Below are positions 1-11,597 of a stretch of DNA of 64,000 nt, one piece after another; positions within the stretch are counted from its first letter, which is position 1; each line of letters starts with the position of its first letter. The notes under the pieces are model-generated. The model was given only the letters and a program-made list of their open reading frames with translations. It did not search any database and was not told the origin of the DNA. A program made the translations under genes and the position numbers. The DNA comes from Darksidea phi (Eukaryota > Ascomycota > Dothideomycetes > Pleosporales > Lentitheciaceae), in assembly GCA_030770425.1 (NCBI GenBank), contig JASJFT010000009.1:409038-473037 (forward strand), read 5' to 3'.

Positions 1-1217
1 ACTTCGAACTCTTGTGCTTGGAGAACCCTTTGTTGGATATTCAGGGAGTGGGGTAAGTTATCTCCTTCGGAATTGGCGAATTGGTGGAAGGCATTGCAAC
101 CGGAAACGGGCGATGGTAAGGATCTTCGCTGACGGAATCATGAACAGAGACGAAAAGCTACTCGAAAAGTACGGTTTGAAGGCCAACGATGCTATACTGG
201 CCGAAGAGAAGCACTTGGGGCTCTATGACGACCTGATCCAGAACTACAACGCCGTTCTCATAGCCGGCGGTGCTGCACAGAACACCGCTCGAGGCGCACA
301 GGTACTTCGGATTTCTTGTGTCTCTTAGGTCTCTTGCTAAGACGTGTCTTGATAGTATATCCTGCCCCCGGATTCGACCGTATACATTGGCTGCATTGGC
401 CGCGACAAATACGGCAAGCAGCTCGAAGACATCTGTGCCAGAGAAGGCGTCAAGACCGAATACAGATATGACGAGGAAACTCCCACTGGTCGCTGCGGTG
501 TCATCATCACGGGCCACAATCGTTCCTTGTGCACCGACCTCGCGGCCGCGAATAAATATAAGGTCGACCATCTGAAGCAGCCAGAGGTCTGGAAGCACGT
601 CGAGAATGCGAAGTTTTTCTACGTCGGAGGCTACCATTTGACCGTCTCCGTGCCGGCCATTTTGGCGCTCGCCGAGGAGGCGGCGGCGAAAGACAAGGTC
701 TTTATTCTGAACTTGTCCGCGCCTTTCATCCCGCAGTTCTTCAAGGACCAGCTCGACCAAGTCCTCCCCTACGTCGACATTCTGCTTGGAAACGAGACAG
801 AGGCCGCCGCATACGCTGAGTCGCACGGCATTGCGTCGAAAGATGTCAAAGAGATTGCCAAGGAGATTGCTAAGCTGCCCAAGAAGAACAGCAAGAAGAG
901 CAGGACTGTCGTATTCACACAAGGCACGGATTCGACCATCACAGTGGCTGATGGCGAGGTCAAGGAGTACCCCGTGCATGCTATTGGCCAGGAGCAGATC
1001 AACGATACAAACGGTGCTGGGTAAGTCATTGCAGAGTCGATGAGAAGCTCATGCTGATAGGGATAGTGATGCTTTTGCCGGTGGCTTCGTAGCCGGCATC
1101 GTGCAGGGCAAACCGCTCAAGACGGCCGTTGACATGGGACAGTGGCTTGCAAAGCTCAGCATCCAGGAGCTCGGTCCTTCATATCCGTCTCCTAAACAGA
1201 CTTACACCCACAGCTAA
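1..1217 (+). CDS. ADO1: adenosine kinase, 5' end cut by window edge
   Basis: Phosphorylates adenosine to AMP with ATP (purine salvage, methyl-cycle support); PfkB/ribokinase family. Exons read as <1..52, 148..301, 356..1020, 1067..1217, with introns of 95, 54 and 46 bp. Visible family marks are the N-terminal NPLLD strand, the AGGAAQNTARGAQ substrate-site block, GHNRSL, the LNLSAPFIPQFF segment and the C-terminal NTNGAG/DAFAGGF motif (here DTNGAGDAFAGGF), which carries the catalytic Asp and anion hole and is split by the last intron. The frame closes with TAA at 1215-1217. The start codon lies upstream of the window. Oddity: the usual LGNPLLD reads LENPLLD. It converges on PBS2 with about 1 kb between them. 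Identity is secure. Confidence 0.95.
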
Positions 1218-2228
1218 GCACCATCTCAGAGAGCGCAACAGCTCGTGTATTTCAACAATCTACGAGAGCAGTACAACCCAAGAAAGGGCGAACTGCGTCT
1301 GAATCCCAGGGCCGCGTGAGGTCTGGGCGATGCAAATAGGGCAACTGGAGATGTTTTCGGTGTCGAGATAAGCAGGGAAGGCGGCCATTCAACAGACATA
1401 TTGGCTCTACGAGGCAGGGCGGAACTAAAAAGCAGAATTAAATACATCATAAGATTTGGCTCAATCTCATCAATTGACGTGATTACAGTCTGGATTTTCT
1501 TCTTTGCCACTCGCTATTCCATTATTAACGGGAAATATGGAAACCTTGACGAAGGATCAACGATCGGATTTTGCCTTTCTGAATAGGCAAACTTCTTTAA
1601 ATTTTTCCCTGAGACTACTCCACCATCAACAGCACACCATCCAAACAAATTCGAAGGAGTAAGCCCATGCTGGCTCGGCTTTATCACCAGGAACATTATT
1701 CCAGCACGGCTTTTACGAAGTAGAGGGCAACACGCCTGCAATTAACACGACCCAACACTCCACATTCTAGCATCACATCACATCACTCGCCACATGGAAG
1801 CTCTTCATATCCCCCATACCCCAGCAACACGTTACTATTCATCTGCCTACACAAGTGCATTCGCTCTACGTTCCAGGATCAAGTCCCAATGCCCTAACGA
1901 CCATGCCTCGAACCAGGAAAAGAAATTGTCCCAGAGTTGCGCCATCGTATGCTGAACAAAATTGCATCGGAAATATTAATGCCTTCTTACACCGCGACTC
2001 CACCATGGCTTGCTGGGCTTGCCGGTCGCGGCGTTGGCACATGTGTGATGAACCCTTGTCTACGTCGAGAAGCGAGTGAGAGGTTTGGATAAGGGCTGTT
2101 ATGTACGGGGGTCGCCTCTGTCACAGATGGCGGTTGAAAAAGAGCGAGCATGTCGCTTGATTGAAGGGAAGCGATTTGCAGTACACTTATCTATGTGCTG
2201 CAAATTAAACTTTGACCGCGAAAATACC
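1218..2228. other. intergenic, convergent ADO1/PBS2 3' region
   Basis: About 1 kb between two convergent gene ends. Only short, mutually overlapping open frames without recognisable domains are present. I see no RNA gene or repeat. Confidence 0.6.
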
Positions 2229-4317
2229 TTACGCAACTTCCATCGGTTGCACGGGAGCCGCTTCCTCCAACGCATCTGTCCCGTTGGGAGAAGGACTCGA
2301 AACAGCATCTAAGGGCGCAGCGTGCAGCGCAGGCTTTTGAGCACCTTTGCCTAATTTCCCTTGTCGCTTCTTTTCGAGTGCATCTTTCACCCAGTCTGCC
2401 ACCTCTTTGTCGACTACAGCGTCAATGGGTTGCGGAGACCCCTTGGAGGCGGCGTCAGTGCCGGGTTCGGCGGCCGCCATTGCTTCTGCCTCCTCTTCGT
2501 CCTCTTCTGTGATCGTTGCAGGCTTTGCTAGCGGCGCGAGCCATGGGTGTTGAAGAAGCATCGCGTACGTCGGACGGAGTTTCGGAGTCTTGTTAAGACA
2601 GCCGCGTACAAAATTTCGAGCCGCATCCGAGTATCCCTCGTGAGGAAGATCCGGCGGTTCCCCGTCAACAATCGCCTATGATATGTTAGTCAATCGCGAA
2701 CTATCTACTTGAGTTGAAAGGACTTACACTGAGCTGGCTGAAGATGTTATTGTAGGTCTCCGGCGGATAAGGATATCGGCCTAGTGCGCACTCGATGATG
2801 GTGAGACCCAAACTCCAGATATCGCTCTGTACGCTGTACGTGCCGCCTCCAGGATTCGCGCCTGCCTGAGCGATGCCGCCTGAGGAGATTCGCTCTGGAG
2901 CCATGTAGCTCTGGCAGCCGATATTGGTTTTTGCAATGCTTGCGACCAGGTTGCCGCTGACTCCGAAATCGCATATCTTGATTTGACCTCTGGTGTTGAT
3001 CAAGATGTTTGTGGGCTTGACATCACGATGAATGATATTGTGTTCGTCCTTGAGTGTCTTCAGTCCCATGGTCGTCGCCAGAGTGATCTTGCGCAGCACG
3101 TTCTCCGGGATGCCTTCATGGTAAATCTTGTCTATCGAGCCGCCGTCCATGAATTCCATGCAGATGTACACAGCACCCTCTTGAAAGAAGGCACCGTAAA
3201 AGTCGACAATGTAGGGAGAGATGCAGCGGTGAAGGACATCCAGTTCCATTATAATGGCGGCAAACTTGGCGTCTTCCAGTTCCAGTCGTACCTCTTTCAT
3301 GGCCATGACGATGCCAGTGCCCCCTGGAGTCGCTGACGTTTTTGCCGAGGTCGGGCTTGACTCTTCGCCCTCGAAATTCTTCCGCGACGGCGAGCCTGGA
3401 GCCGCCTTGTTGCCCGCCAGCCCTTGTCCGGGCTTCCTCATGCGAGGCCGGGCATGCCTGACCTTGTATACGGTGCCGTAGTTGCCCTTGCCCAGTTCGT
3501 CGAGTGTGTCCACCTCGTCCAGCGAGATGTTGAAAGAGGTGCCGCTTGCGAATTGTACGCCGTCCGAGGTCAGCACAGCCTTGCCCTTGAAGCTCAGGCT
3601 GCCTGTCTTCGTATCGATGTACTGGGAGTACTTGTCTAACATGGTCTCCTGCTTAGGGGGCCCAGGCTGGGGCTGATCTCCGTTCATCTGTGAAAGTGTG
3701 AGGCCGGGCTTCTTCCTGCCCGCAGGTGCTGTCGAGCCATTAGCGGATGGTGCTGCGCCGGGCAAGCCCCCAGGAAGTTTCAGCCCACGCTTTTCTGCGA
3801 GGGACGGCTTCGCACCGCCACCCATACGACCAGGTACTGCAGGAGCCGACTGAAAGTTAGTCATGGCCGGCTTGGCCATGGGTCGAAAATTGGCAGGAAG
3901 GCCGCCACTATTGCCCACCGTAGGACCTCCCGACGAAGCCGATCCGGGCGCGCCGACTGGAGGGGCACCTTGGCGGCCGAGATGGACGGCCTGCATTCGC
4001 GCCAGGATATCTTGTGAGAGATTGAGCCCGCCGCCTCTGTTGGAAATGGTAGGCGCGTTTGGAGGGCGCGGATTCCTCGCGGCATTGATATTGCCCAGCG
4101 GGGTCGACGAGGGCGTCATGTTCGCGGTGGCACCACTCGCGGATATGGAGCGGACGGAGGGACGGGGTGGATGGAGGGAGGCCGTAGGAGACAGATTGGG
4201 CCGCGCATCGGAGGGAGTAGGAGTAGGCGAAGAGGGCGGCGGGGACGAGGGCGCGGGAGAAGCGAAGGGGCTGTCGGAATCGACGTCGTCGCCGGGGGTG
4301 GAGGTGGAGGATGCCAT
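2229..4317 (-). CDS. PBS2: MAP kinase kinase of the HOG pathway, Pbs2/Wis1 type
   Basis: Dual-specificity MAPKK that activates Hog1 in osmotic and oxidative stress. Exons complement(2728..4317, 2229..2675) around a 52-bp intron; 678 aa. Residues 1-270 are a Ser/Pro/Gly/Ala-rich, probably disordered tail. The kinase domain starts near 272: Gly loop GKGNYGTV (276-283), catalytic Lys in MAMK (341), HRDVKPTN (430-437), DFG (450-452) and an activation segment SIAKT whose Ser460 and Thr464 are the expected MAPKKK target sites. The NIGCQSYMAPERI block is typical of Pbs2 rather than Ste7 or Mkk1. About 50 residues lie between the Gly loop and Lys341, an insertion known in filamentous-fungal Pbs2 proteins. 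The acidic C-terminal tail is also variable. The start is the first ATG in frame, and it is divergent from the carrier gene at 5170. Confidence 0.95.
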
Positions 4318-5169
4318 GACGGACAGGATTGGCTATGAATAAAGATAGGAGGTCACGATGTAGGAAGAGTGACGTGCCTCGACGAGCACGCGTCTGGCGA
4401 CAATGGTGGGAAAAATGTAGCGGGAGATGATGCGGGTGGCTTGGCGGGGCAGCAAGCGCGAGGCAGTGACGCAATAGGATCGTGAGGGTGGCAGAGGGCA
4501 GAGAGCAGGCTCAGGAGGCGCGCCGTGGCTGCACCATGGTGGAAAGCGGTGCCAGGGCCGATGGGAGGGCGCGAGGAGAGGCGGCGGGAGCGAGTCGAGA
4601 GAGGCTGCTGCTGCTGCTGCTGACGTCTGGAGCTGCCGGTATCTTGCTTGTCTGGCGGTTGACCTTGAACTGGACCGAGGGGCCCGCCAAGGCGAGCTCT
4701 CAGGCTCTGCGCTTTGACGCCGGGCTGGCTCAATGCAACTCCAAGCAAGACACGGCCGCAGCCCAGAAGCAGATGCGGGCCGCGAGCGCCGTTTGTCTCG
4801 AGGCCCTCGCCGGCCGATGGAGAGGTGAATGAGGCTGGCCCGCAACTGTGGCGCACGCTGGGCCCGACCAAGCAGACGCCGACGCCGACAGACGCAGACG
4901 TAGACGCACCTAGTCGTGCCGGTGTGTTGTTTGCCATGCCTGCTTCTCCTCTACTGTGCACTTTCTCCTCTACTGTGCACTTGCGCATCTCGCCCCTGTC
5001 ATGGCTCGCGTCCCTGTCGTTGCATGCGCCGGAGCCCTCTCCTAGAGCGCTGTGACGTTTGCAGCGTGCAACGTACCACAGCTGGAAACCGCCCAGACCC
5101 ACACACTTCACGCCTCACAACCCGCACCTCCGCATCGCGGAACCGTCTTCGCAGCGACGAACGCTCAAG
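4318..5169. promoter_or_regulatory. divergent intergenic region, PBS2 / carrier
   Basis: This 852-bp GC-rich stretch separates two head-to-head starts, so it should hold both promoters. It contains a CTG run near 4608-4622 and a perfect 19-bp tandem duplication at 4944-4981. Long open frames on both strands here have low-complexity composition and no domain, so no gene is called. No clear TATA element was identified. Confidence 0.55.
4944..4981 (+). repeat. perfect 2 x 19 bp tandem repeat
   Basis: The unit ttctcctctactgtgcact occurs twice with no mismatch, 189 bp upstream of the carrier ATG. It is pyrimidine-rich, as fungal core promoters often are, and carries a CTGTGCAC core. A promoter role is inference. 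Confidence 0.9.
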
Positions 5170-6967
5170 ATGCCTCTCTTCGCCGGCATCCAGTCCCTGC
5201 GCCTGCGCAGCCTGGTCTCCAGTCCCTCCCCCGACTTCGCGCTGATGACTTCCGATCCGTACGCCAGCGGCAATGGCTTCATGGACGTGTTCAAGCACAA
5301 GCCGCCGCCCCACAGCTCGCATCCCGACCTCCTCAATCTCACGCTGCTCGTCTTCGAGGCCGTCATGGAGGTCGTCTGCGTGAGTCTGCCTGGGTATATC
5401 GTGGCTCGAATGGGCATGTTCGACGCGAACGCCCAGAAGTTTGTTGCCAACCTCAACACCCAACTCTTCACGCCATGTCTGAGTGAGTGGCCCCCTCCGA
5501 TGCCGCATGCCTTCAAATGCCCCTTCTAACGCCCTGTCAGTATTCACAAAACTCGCATCGCAGCTCAGCGCCGACAAGCTGGTCGAGCTCGCCGTCATAC
5601 CCTTCATCTTCATCGTCCAATTGATCGTATCCTACGTTACCGCCCTCGCCATATCCCGCATATTCGGCTTCAGGAAGAGGGCTAAAAACTTTGTGGTGGC
5701 AATGGCCGTGTTTGGCAACTCGAACTCGCTCCCTATCTCTCTCGTCATCTCGCTGTCGAAGACGCTTTCGGGATTACACTGGGACAGGGTACCGGGCGAT
5801 AACGACAACGAGGTGGCGGCGCGCGGTATCCTATACCTCCTCATCTTCCAGCAACTCGGGCAGTTAGTGCGATGGACCTGGGGTTTCAATGTCTTGTTGG
5901 CACCCGCGAGCGCATATACAGACGAGGATGAGGGCAGAAATAGCATCTTGGAGAACGGCGAATACAGCGACGGCGAGACAGAGCGCCTGATTGACGACTC
6001 ACATTCCGATTACGAATCCGGGAACGCGACGGGATATACGAGCTATGCCACCTCTGTCTCGTCAGGCTCTAGAAGTGATTCGGATTCCCTTTTGCACCGC
6101 GAAAACGTTCAATCCACCAGCACGTTTGCATGTCCCACGAATGGAAACACCGTGGTCAAAGGCCCGGGTAACGTGAACGGGAATGGGCATCTCCCCAATG
6201 GCACTGCGAATGGGTCCGCTTTGCCACCCAAAGCCGACGACTCGCCTAGAGGCTTCAAAGGGTGGCAACATCGCGCGAAGCGAGTTACCGACCGTTCGGC
6301 CAAGTCCGTCTCTAATGCGGTCTCCCGTGTTGGCAGGCATGTATATCTTGCTCTGCCCGTCTGGCTCCAGCGAACCCTGTCGACGATCGGCCACTACACT
6401 GGCGTGTTTCTCGCCGGATGCTGGGAGTTCATGAACCCTCCACTATGGGCCATGCTGGCTGCTATTATCGTAGCCTCTATTCCTCCGGTGCAACATGCGT
6501 TCTTCGACCCCGGCACCTTCCTTAGCAACTCGGTGACTCGCGCTGTCAGCCAAAGCGGTGGCGTCGCTGTGCCGTTGATTCTGGTCGTTTTGGGCGCCAA
6601 CCTTGCTCGCAATACTCTCCCGAAAGAAGACTCGCACTCGGTCGAGGACGCGAAGGTGGAGAAGAAGCTCGTCATCGCTTCGCTCGTGAGCCGCATGCTC
6701 ATTCCCACCATCATTATGGCGCCTCTCCTCGCCATCACGGCGAAATTCGTCCCCGTCAGCATATTGGACGATCCCATCTTCGTCATCGTCTGTTTCCTGC
6801 TCACTGGAGCTCCGAGCGCGCTACAACTGGCCCAGATTTGCCAGATCAACAACGTCTACTTGGGGGCCATGTCGAGTCTGCTTTTCCAGAGCTACGTAGT
6901 TTGGATCTTGCCTTCCACGCTCGTCCTTGTCATGCTTGCTCTGGAAACGGTGGAATGGGCTGCTTGA
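5170..6967 (+). CDS. auxin-efflux-carrier (PIN-like, AEC) family membrane transporter
   Basis: Multi-pass membrane transporter of the AEC/PIN-LIKES superfamily; fungal members are thought to sit in the ER or plasma membrane and their substrates are unknown. Exons 5170..5482 and 5541..6967 around a 58-bp intron; 579 aa. An N-terminal bundle begins near residue 55 (VFEAVMEVVCVSLPGYIVAR), includes the intramembrane GNSNSLPISLV stretch typical of the family, and continues to about residue 230. A long hydrophilic Ser/Asp/Asn-rich loop follows, then a C-terminal bundle with PPLWAMLAAIIVASIPPVQ and VPLILVVLGANLARN. This bundle-loop-bundle plan is the family architecture. The ATG at 5170 was chosen; an in-frame ATG near 5244 is a credible alternative. 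No substrate can be read from the sequence. Confidence 0.88.
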
Positions 6968-7684
6968 GTGCTGTCGAAGGATAGTGCATCGATTGTTTAT
7001 ACATATTTGGTATGGGATAAAGCCGGCGCATAGGTATACTTACATCTGGCCGCGAATGTACATATTATAGAACATGGGTCATGTTGGACTTGATGTTTGA
7101 GGATTGGACATCACTCTGAAGCACTGCTGCAAGCGTTCTTTCTCGTTGGATACTGTTGTACGATACCCCACCTTCTTTGCCCGTCTTTTCCCCATAGACA
7201 TGTCCGGTCTTGTTGAGTACACATTTTTACGCCTTGCATGTTTACTGCAGAGGGTGTTGCACATGCTGTACGGAGACGATACGCGTTACGTAGTTGTGCC
7301 AAGCGAATGCAACAAGCGGCTGAGAAGGAAAATAACCTGATCCAAAGCAAGAGCCACCACCCGATCTGCACTGTATCGTCCCTTCGGCTGAGCGTCTGCC
7401 ACACTACACCATTCCTCATCCCCAGAGTCTGCTTGCATAGCTGTAGTCGCCCGGCGGCTCTCACCCACGCCAATCACCTTGGCACGTGAAAACCCCCGGC
7501 TCCAGCGCCCACTCTGGCCTATCGGTAGCAGCCCTGGCTCCCACTTTGAACCACCAACGCTCGAGTCACACACTACGAACGGCTATTCGAAATTCAATCT
7601 TCTCCCGCTTCCACCTGGTCATCCTTCTATCCGTAGTTGCGGGCCTCGTCTGAGCCCGATTCAACGGGCAGCGTCAAAGTCAGC
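6968..7684. other. intergenic, carrier 3' end to choline kinase 5' end
   Basis: The stretch holds the 3' flank of the carrier and the upstream region of the choline kinase. Pyrimidine-rich sequence around 7590-7640 precedes the kinase start. No other gene was seen. Confidence 0.55.
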
Positions 7685-10600
7685 ATGCCGTCTGCCAATG
7701 AGCAGCCACCCAAGCCTGGCGGTGCCAGCCAAAGCTTAACCCCGAACAATGACATGGAGGGAAGCACGTCACCGCGGTCGAATAACACGAAAGGTTCGTT
7801 TGTATTTCCTCTTTTTCGCATCTTACTCTCGCATCATGTCCTGTCGCTTGTAGTTGGGCTCTGATTTGTCGTACTTATAAACATTGGCTCTGTGAGACAT
7901 ATTGCTATCGAGTTATATGTGCCCTCATTAGTCTCTCATTGTGTGGGTCTGCATGTCTCTCACCGCCTGTACTGCATTACATGTGCAGACGGCGATGATC
8001 GCCTTCAATGTTTTGACTCTTAAGTCAGGCAGATTGTTGCGTTGCACCTTAGCAACCCACTTGAGCTCACGACATGAGAGAGTGGACAGAACAACAGTGC
8101 AATACACGATGAACGGAACTGAAAACACTGCTTATGCTCTTATACAGTTGTTTCCATCGCCGACCCAGAGATTGAGAGCATATCTCCAACAATGATAGGA
8201 AAGCACAAAGAGCTCGACAAGGACGAGAACTTTGACCTTGACAAGGCTGCGAGGCAGTATCGCGCTAGTGTCAGTGGCAAACGTTTGTCTGGGAGGCCAT
8301 CGGTCGAGCGCATGCGGTCGTCCGTCAAAAGCCAGACCCAGGACGCCAATCCCTCGCTATCCTCCCTTGTCTCTGAGACCTCAGATCCCGCTACTCCACA
8401 CCATAGGCGGGACAATTTCGTAAGGCAAGTCACGGAATGGCTCAAGAATGAGAAGACTAGGCGAGCGGCGCGAAAAGCAAAACGCAAAGCGACATCTGTC
8501 ACACACAGTCTAGCTCCTGCGGACGCTACTGAGAACGTGCCACATGAGGAGTCTGATCAACCTCCCTCTATGGAGAGACGTTCGTCTGGATCATCAGAAG
8601 GCTCGGTGGCCTTAGAGCAGCTGGCGACTATTCTGGAGAGAACCATGTCTCTCAAGTCGGTCAAGTCCACTGAGAGCTCCCCTCGCCACCACCGAAGGCA
8701 CTCTCACAGCCGCAAGTTGTCCGCAATCATGAAACGCCATTCAACAGTTTCTTCAGGAGAAGACTATTTCGACTCGATTGACCAACTTGTACCTAGCTGT
8801 GACGCTATCTTGGACAACTCCAAGACCATGGCTTACGGTGCAGGAGAGCCCGACTCCGAATGCACTACTGAAGTCGCTGAAGGAAAGTCAGCAGAACGGC
8901 GTGCCAAGAAAGAGAAAGAGGCTTGGTCTACTTTCAAATACGAGATCGTTCGACTTGCACGCACGTTGAAGCTCAAGGGATGGCGAAGAGTGCCATTGGA
9001 CAAGAGCGGCGAGATTGGCGTGGAGCGGCTGAGTGGTGCGTTGACGAATGCCGTCTATGTGGTATCGCCACCAAAGCACCTACCCCCACCAGAAGCACGC
9101 GAAGATGGCACGCCAGCCCCGAAGAATCCTCCCCCGTAAGTGTAACATCCTGCCTAGCACGCTTCGCTGAACGTCCTCCAGTAAGCTTCTTCTACGCATC
9201 TACGGCCCGCAGGTCGAGCATCTCATCGACCGAGATGCCGAGCTCCAAATACTGCGGCGTCTTGCACGCAAACGTATTGGACCTCGAATGCTCGGTACCT
9301 TCAAAAACGGGCGATTTGAAGAGTACTTCAATGCTCGAGCACTTACACCCCAGGAGCTACGCAATCCAGAGACGTCGAAACAGATTGCAAAGCGCATGCG
9401 GGAGCTCCACGAAGGCATCGACCTGTTACAGAGCGAGCGGGAAGCTGGTCCATTCGTCTGGCAAAACTGGGACAAATGGATTGATCGTGTAGATCAGGTT
9501 GTCACGTGGCTCGACAAGCAGATCATAGAAGGAACGCAAGGTCCTGTGCAGTCTGCGGTCGATAGATGGAAGGACCGTGGTCTGATCTGTGGAGTGGAGT
9601 GGCCAGTCTTCCGGAAGGTGGTTGAGAAGTATCGAGCCTGGCTTGATGACCAATATGGGGGCAAAGCGAAGGTGAACGAGCGGCTGGTCTTTGCTCATAA
9701 CGACGTAAGGTTGAGTGCATCCTGCCAATCTATCACTCCTAACAGAACTGCCTGTAGACCCAATATGGAAACATCCTTCGCATGACTCCATCGGGAGACT
9801 CTCCACTTGTGCTACCCGCCAACGAACACAAGCAGCTCATAGTCATCGACTTTGAGTATGCAAACGCGAATCTCCCGGGGCTCGAGTTCGCAAACCACTT
9901 CGTAAGATGGCCATCTCCTTTCCTTTATATCTCATGATCTCAAGGTCGTCGCTGGGATAAAAGTGCTGCTCCGCGGTATTGAGCTGACCCTGCGTAGACG
10001 GAGTGGGCCTATAATTACCACGACCCAGAACAACCTTACCGCTGCAACACCTCCTATTACCCTACGACCGAGGAGCAGCATCGTTTTATTCGTGCCTATC
10101 TCACGCATAATCCGACCTTCAAAGCACCGCGCGGTTCTGCTTCGAATCCTCCAACACCGTACCTCGGTCCCCTCCACACATCCGGCAGCAGCACTGCCCT
10201 TGCCGCTACAGCGACCCCAACATCCATCTCGGCCTTCATGCTGGACTCCCGTGCTCCGCCCGGCGAGAAGTATTCTTACCAAGATCAAGAGGCGCAGGCT
10301 GAGCACAAGATTGAGGAAGAGGCACGCAGACTAATGGCCGAGACGAGGCTCTGGCGCCTTGCTAACTCGGCCATGTGGGTTGCTTGGGGTATCGTACAAG
10401 CTCACGTCCCCGGACTTCCGGGTGCCGACGACAGCAAGGGAACAGCCGAGACGAGCGAGAAGGCAAAAGTGCTGGAAAGCGCGACCACAGAGATTCGTGA
10501 TAAGGCGGAGGCGGGGGTGGAGGCTGAAGAAGACAAGAAAGACGTGAGTGAGAAGGACGATGGGAATGGAGATGGGAACGTGGATGGGAACCTTGCTGAC

Positions 10601-10759
10601 CATGCTGAATCACAGAATGAGGAGGAAGAGTTCGATTACCTGGGTTATGCACAGGAGCGCGCTCTGTTCGTATGGGGCGATGCAATTCGTCTGGGTATGA
10701 TCAAAGCGGACGACTTGCCCGCGGAGGTGAGGAAGAGGGTCAAGATTGTGGAGTATTGA
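7685..10759 (+). CDS. CKI1: choline kinase (ethanolamine kinase-like), long form
   Basis: Phosphorylates choline with ATP, the first step of the CDP-choline (Kennedy) route to phosphatidylcholine. Exons 7685..7793, 8148..9135, 9182..9704, 9758..9901, 9998..10759; 841 aa, longer than the roughly 450-600 aa usual for the family. Residues 1-280 are Ser/Arg-rich and probably disordered, carrying likely regulatory phosphorylation. The kinase core begins near 290 (VERLSGALTNAVYVV). The Brenner box HND/TQYGNIL (catalytic Asp540) is split by intron 3. The choline-kinase motif VIDFEYANANLPGLEFANHF, with the metal-binding Asp571, follows and ends at intron 4. An acidic Asp/Glu/Gly-rich insert lies near the C-terminus before a final helix. 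Oddity: the first intron is 354 bp, far longer than its neighbours. The splice keeps frame (phase 1) and the first exon has the first usable ATG. Confidence 0.9.
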
Positions 10760-11597
10760 GCATGGTCAACAGTGTTGTATCTCGGGCGATCGCGTCCCAA
10801 AGAGATCCATGAATATTGACCCCTTCATTTCCGCGAATGGCAAACTGGCCCTTTCACTGCTAAGGAGAATCAAGCCTGGCTACCTGGATCAGCGTTCTTT
10901 GCAGTCTTTTTCTGTGCAAATGGCAAAAAAGCAGGGCATACATATCGACAAGCCACCACATCTGGGCTCCTCTAAATCGGGAAAGCGGTAACGGCATCCT
11001 TTTGGGACCTTTCTGGGAGCTTAGTCTCTCGTATGTATTTATTTACATCGTCATTCTATGTTTCAACGTATCCGTTCAGTGCCTCCCATGTGATTGGCCT
11101 GTCTGTAGGATTAACTTTAGCTCAGCCTTGCTTCGCCCACCACCACCCGAAACGCCATAGCTACTCTAGCCAACGAGAGCCCACATACGGAACGCCGGCC
11201 CTGCTTCTCATCTGAGAAACAAACCAAATCAGTGCCGGACGCTAAGTGCTTTTACGACGCAGTGGGGCTGCGCAAGCGATCATGTCAGCTGCATGGGATA
11301 CGAGCGATTTCTCGTTTCCCAGAGGGTTTCGCGAGGCATCTTTCGGCGTGTTGGCGTTATGCAAGGCTCCCGCCGAAGCGTGTTTTGAAACGGTGACCGG
11401 TCGTCCCTAAACTCGCTTTGCAAATTGTAATTCCCCTCTACCCTTCTCGACTTGTTAAAACCGTCCACGACACTCCATAACCAAGCAATCTCTCTTACGA
11501 CTCTCTTACGACGTGTAAACGACCCTTGACGCTGTTTGCCATCGTCTCCCGTTCTCTGTCTTACCGTTCCTCGCTGCTCGTCGACTTGACAGCCTCG
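10760..11597. other. intergenic, upstream of the NLR gene
   Basis: This stretch carries the 3' flank of the choline kinase and the presumed promoter of the receptor gene. A pyrimidine-rich stretch at about 11470-11590 precedes the ATG. No other gene was seen. Confidence 0.55.

Noticed and set aside
158..979. 273-codon minus-strand frame
   Set aside because: Fully antisense to adenosine kinase exons and explained by codon bias.
4353..5111. 252-codon minus-strand frame upstream of PBS2
   Set aside because: Low-complexity, no domain, lies in a divergent promoter and overlaps equally long frames on the other strand.
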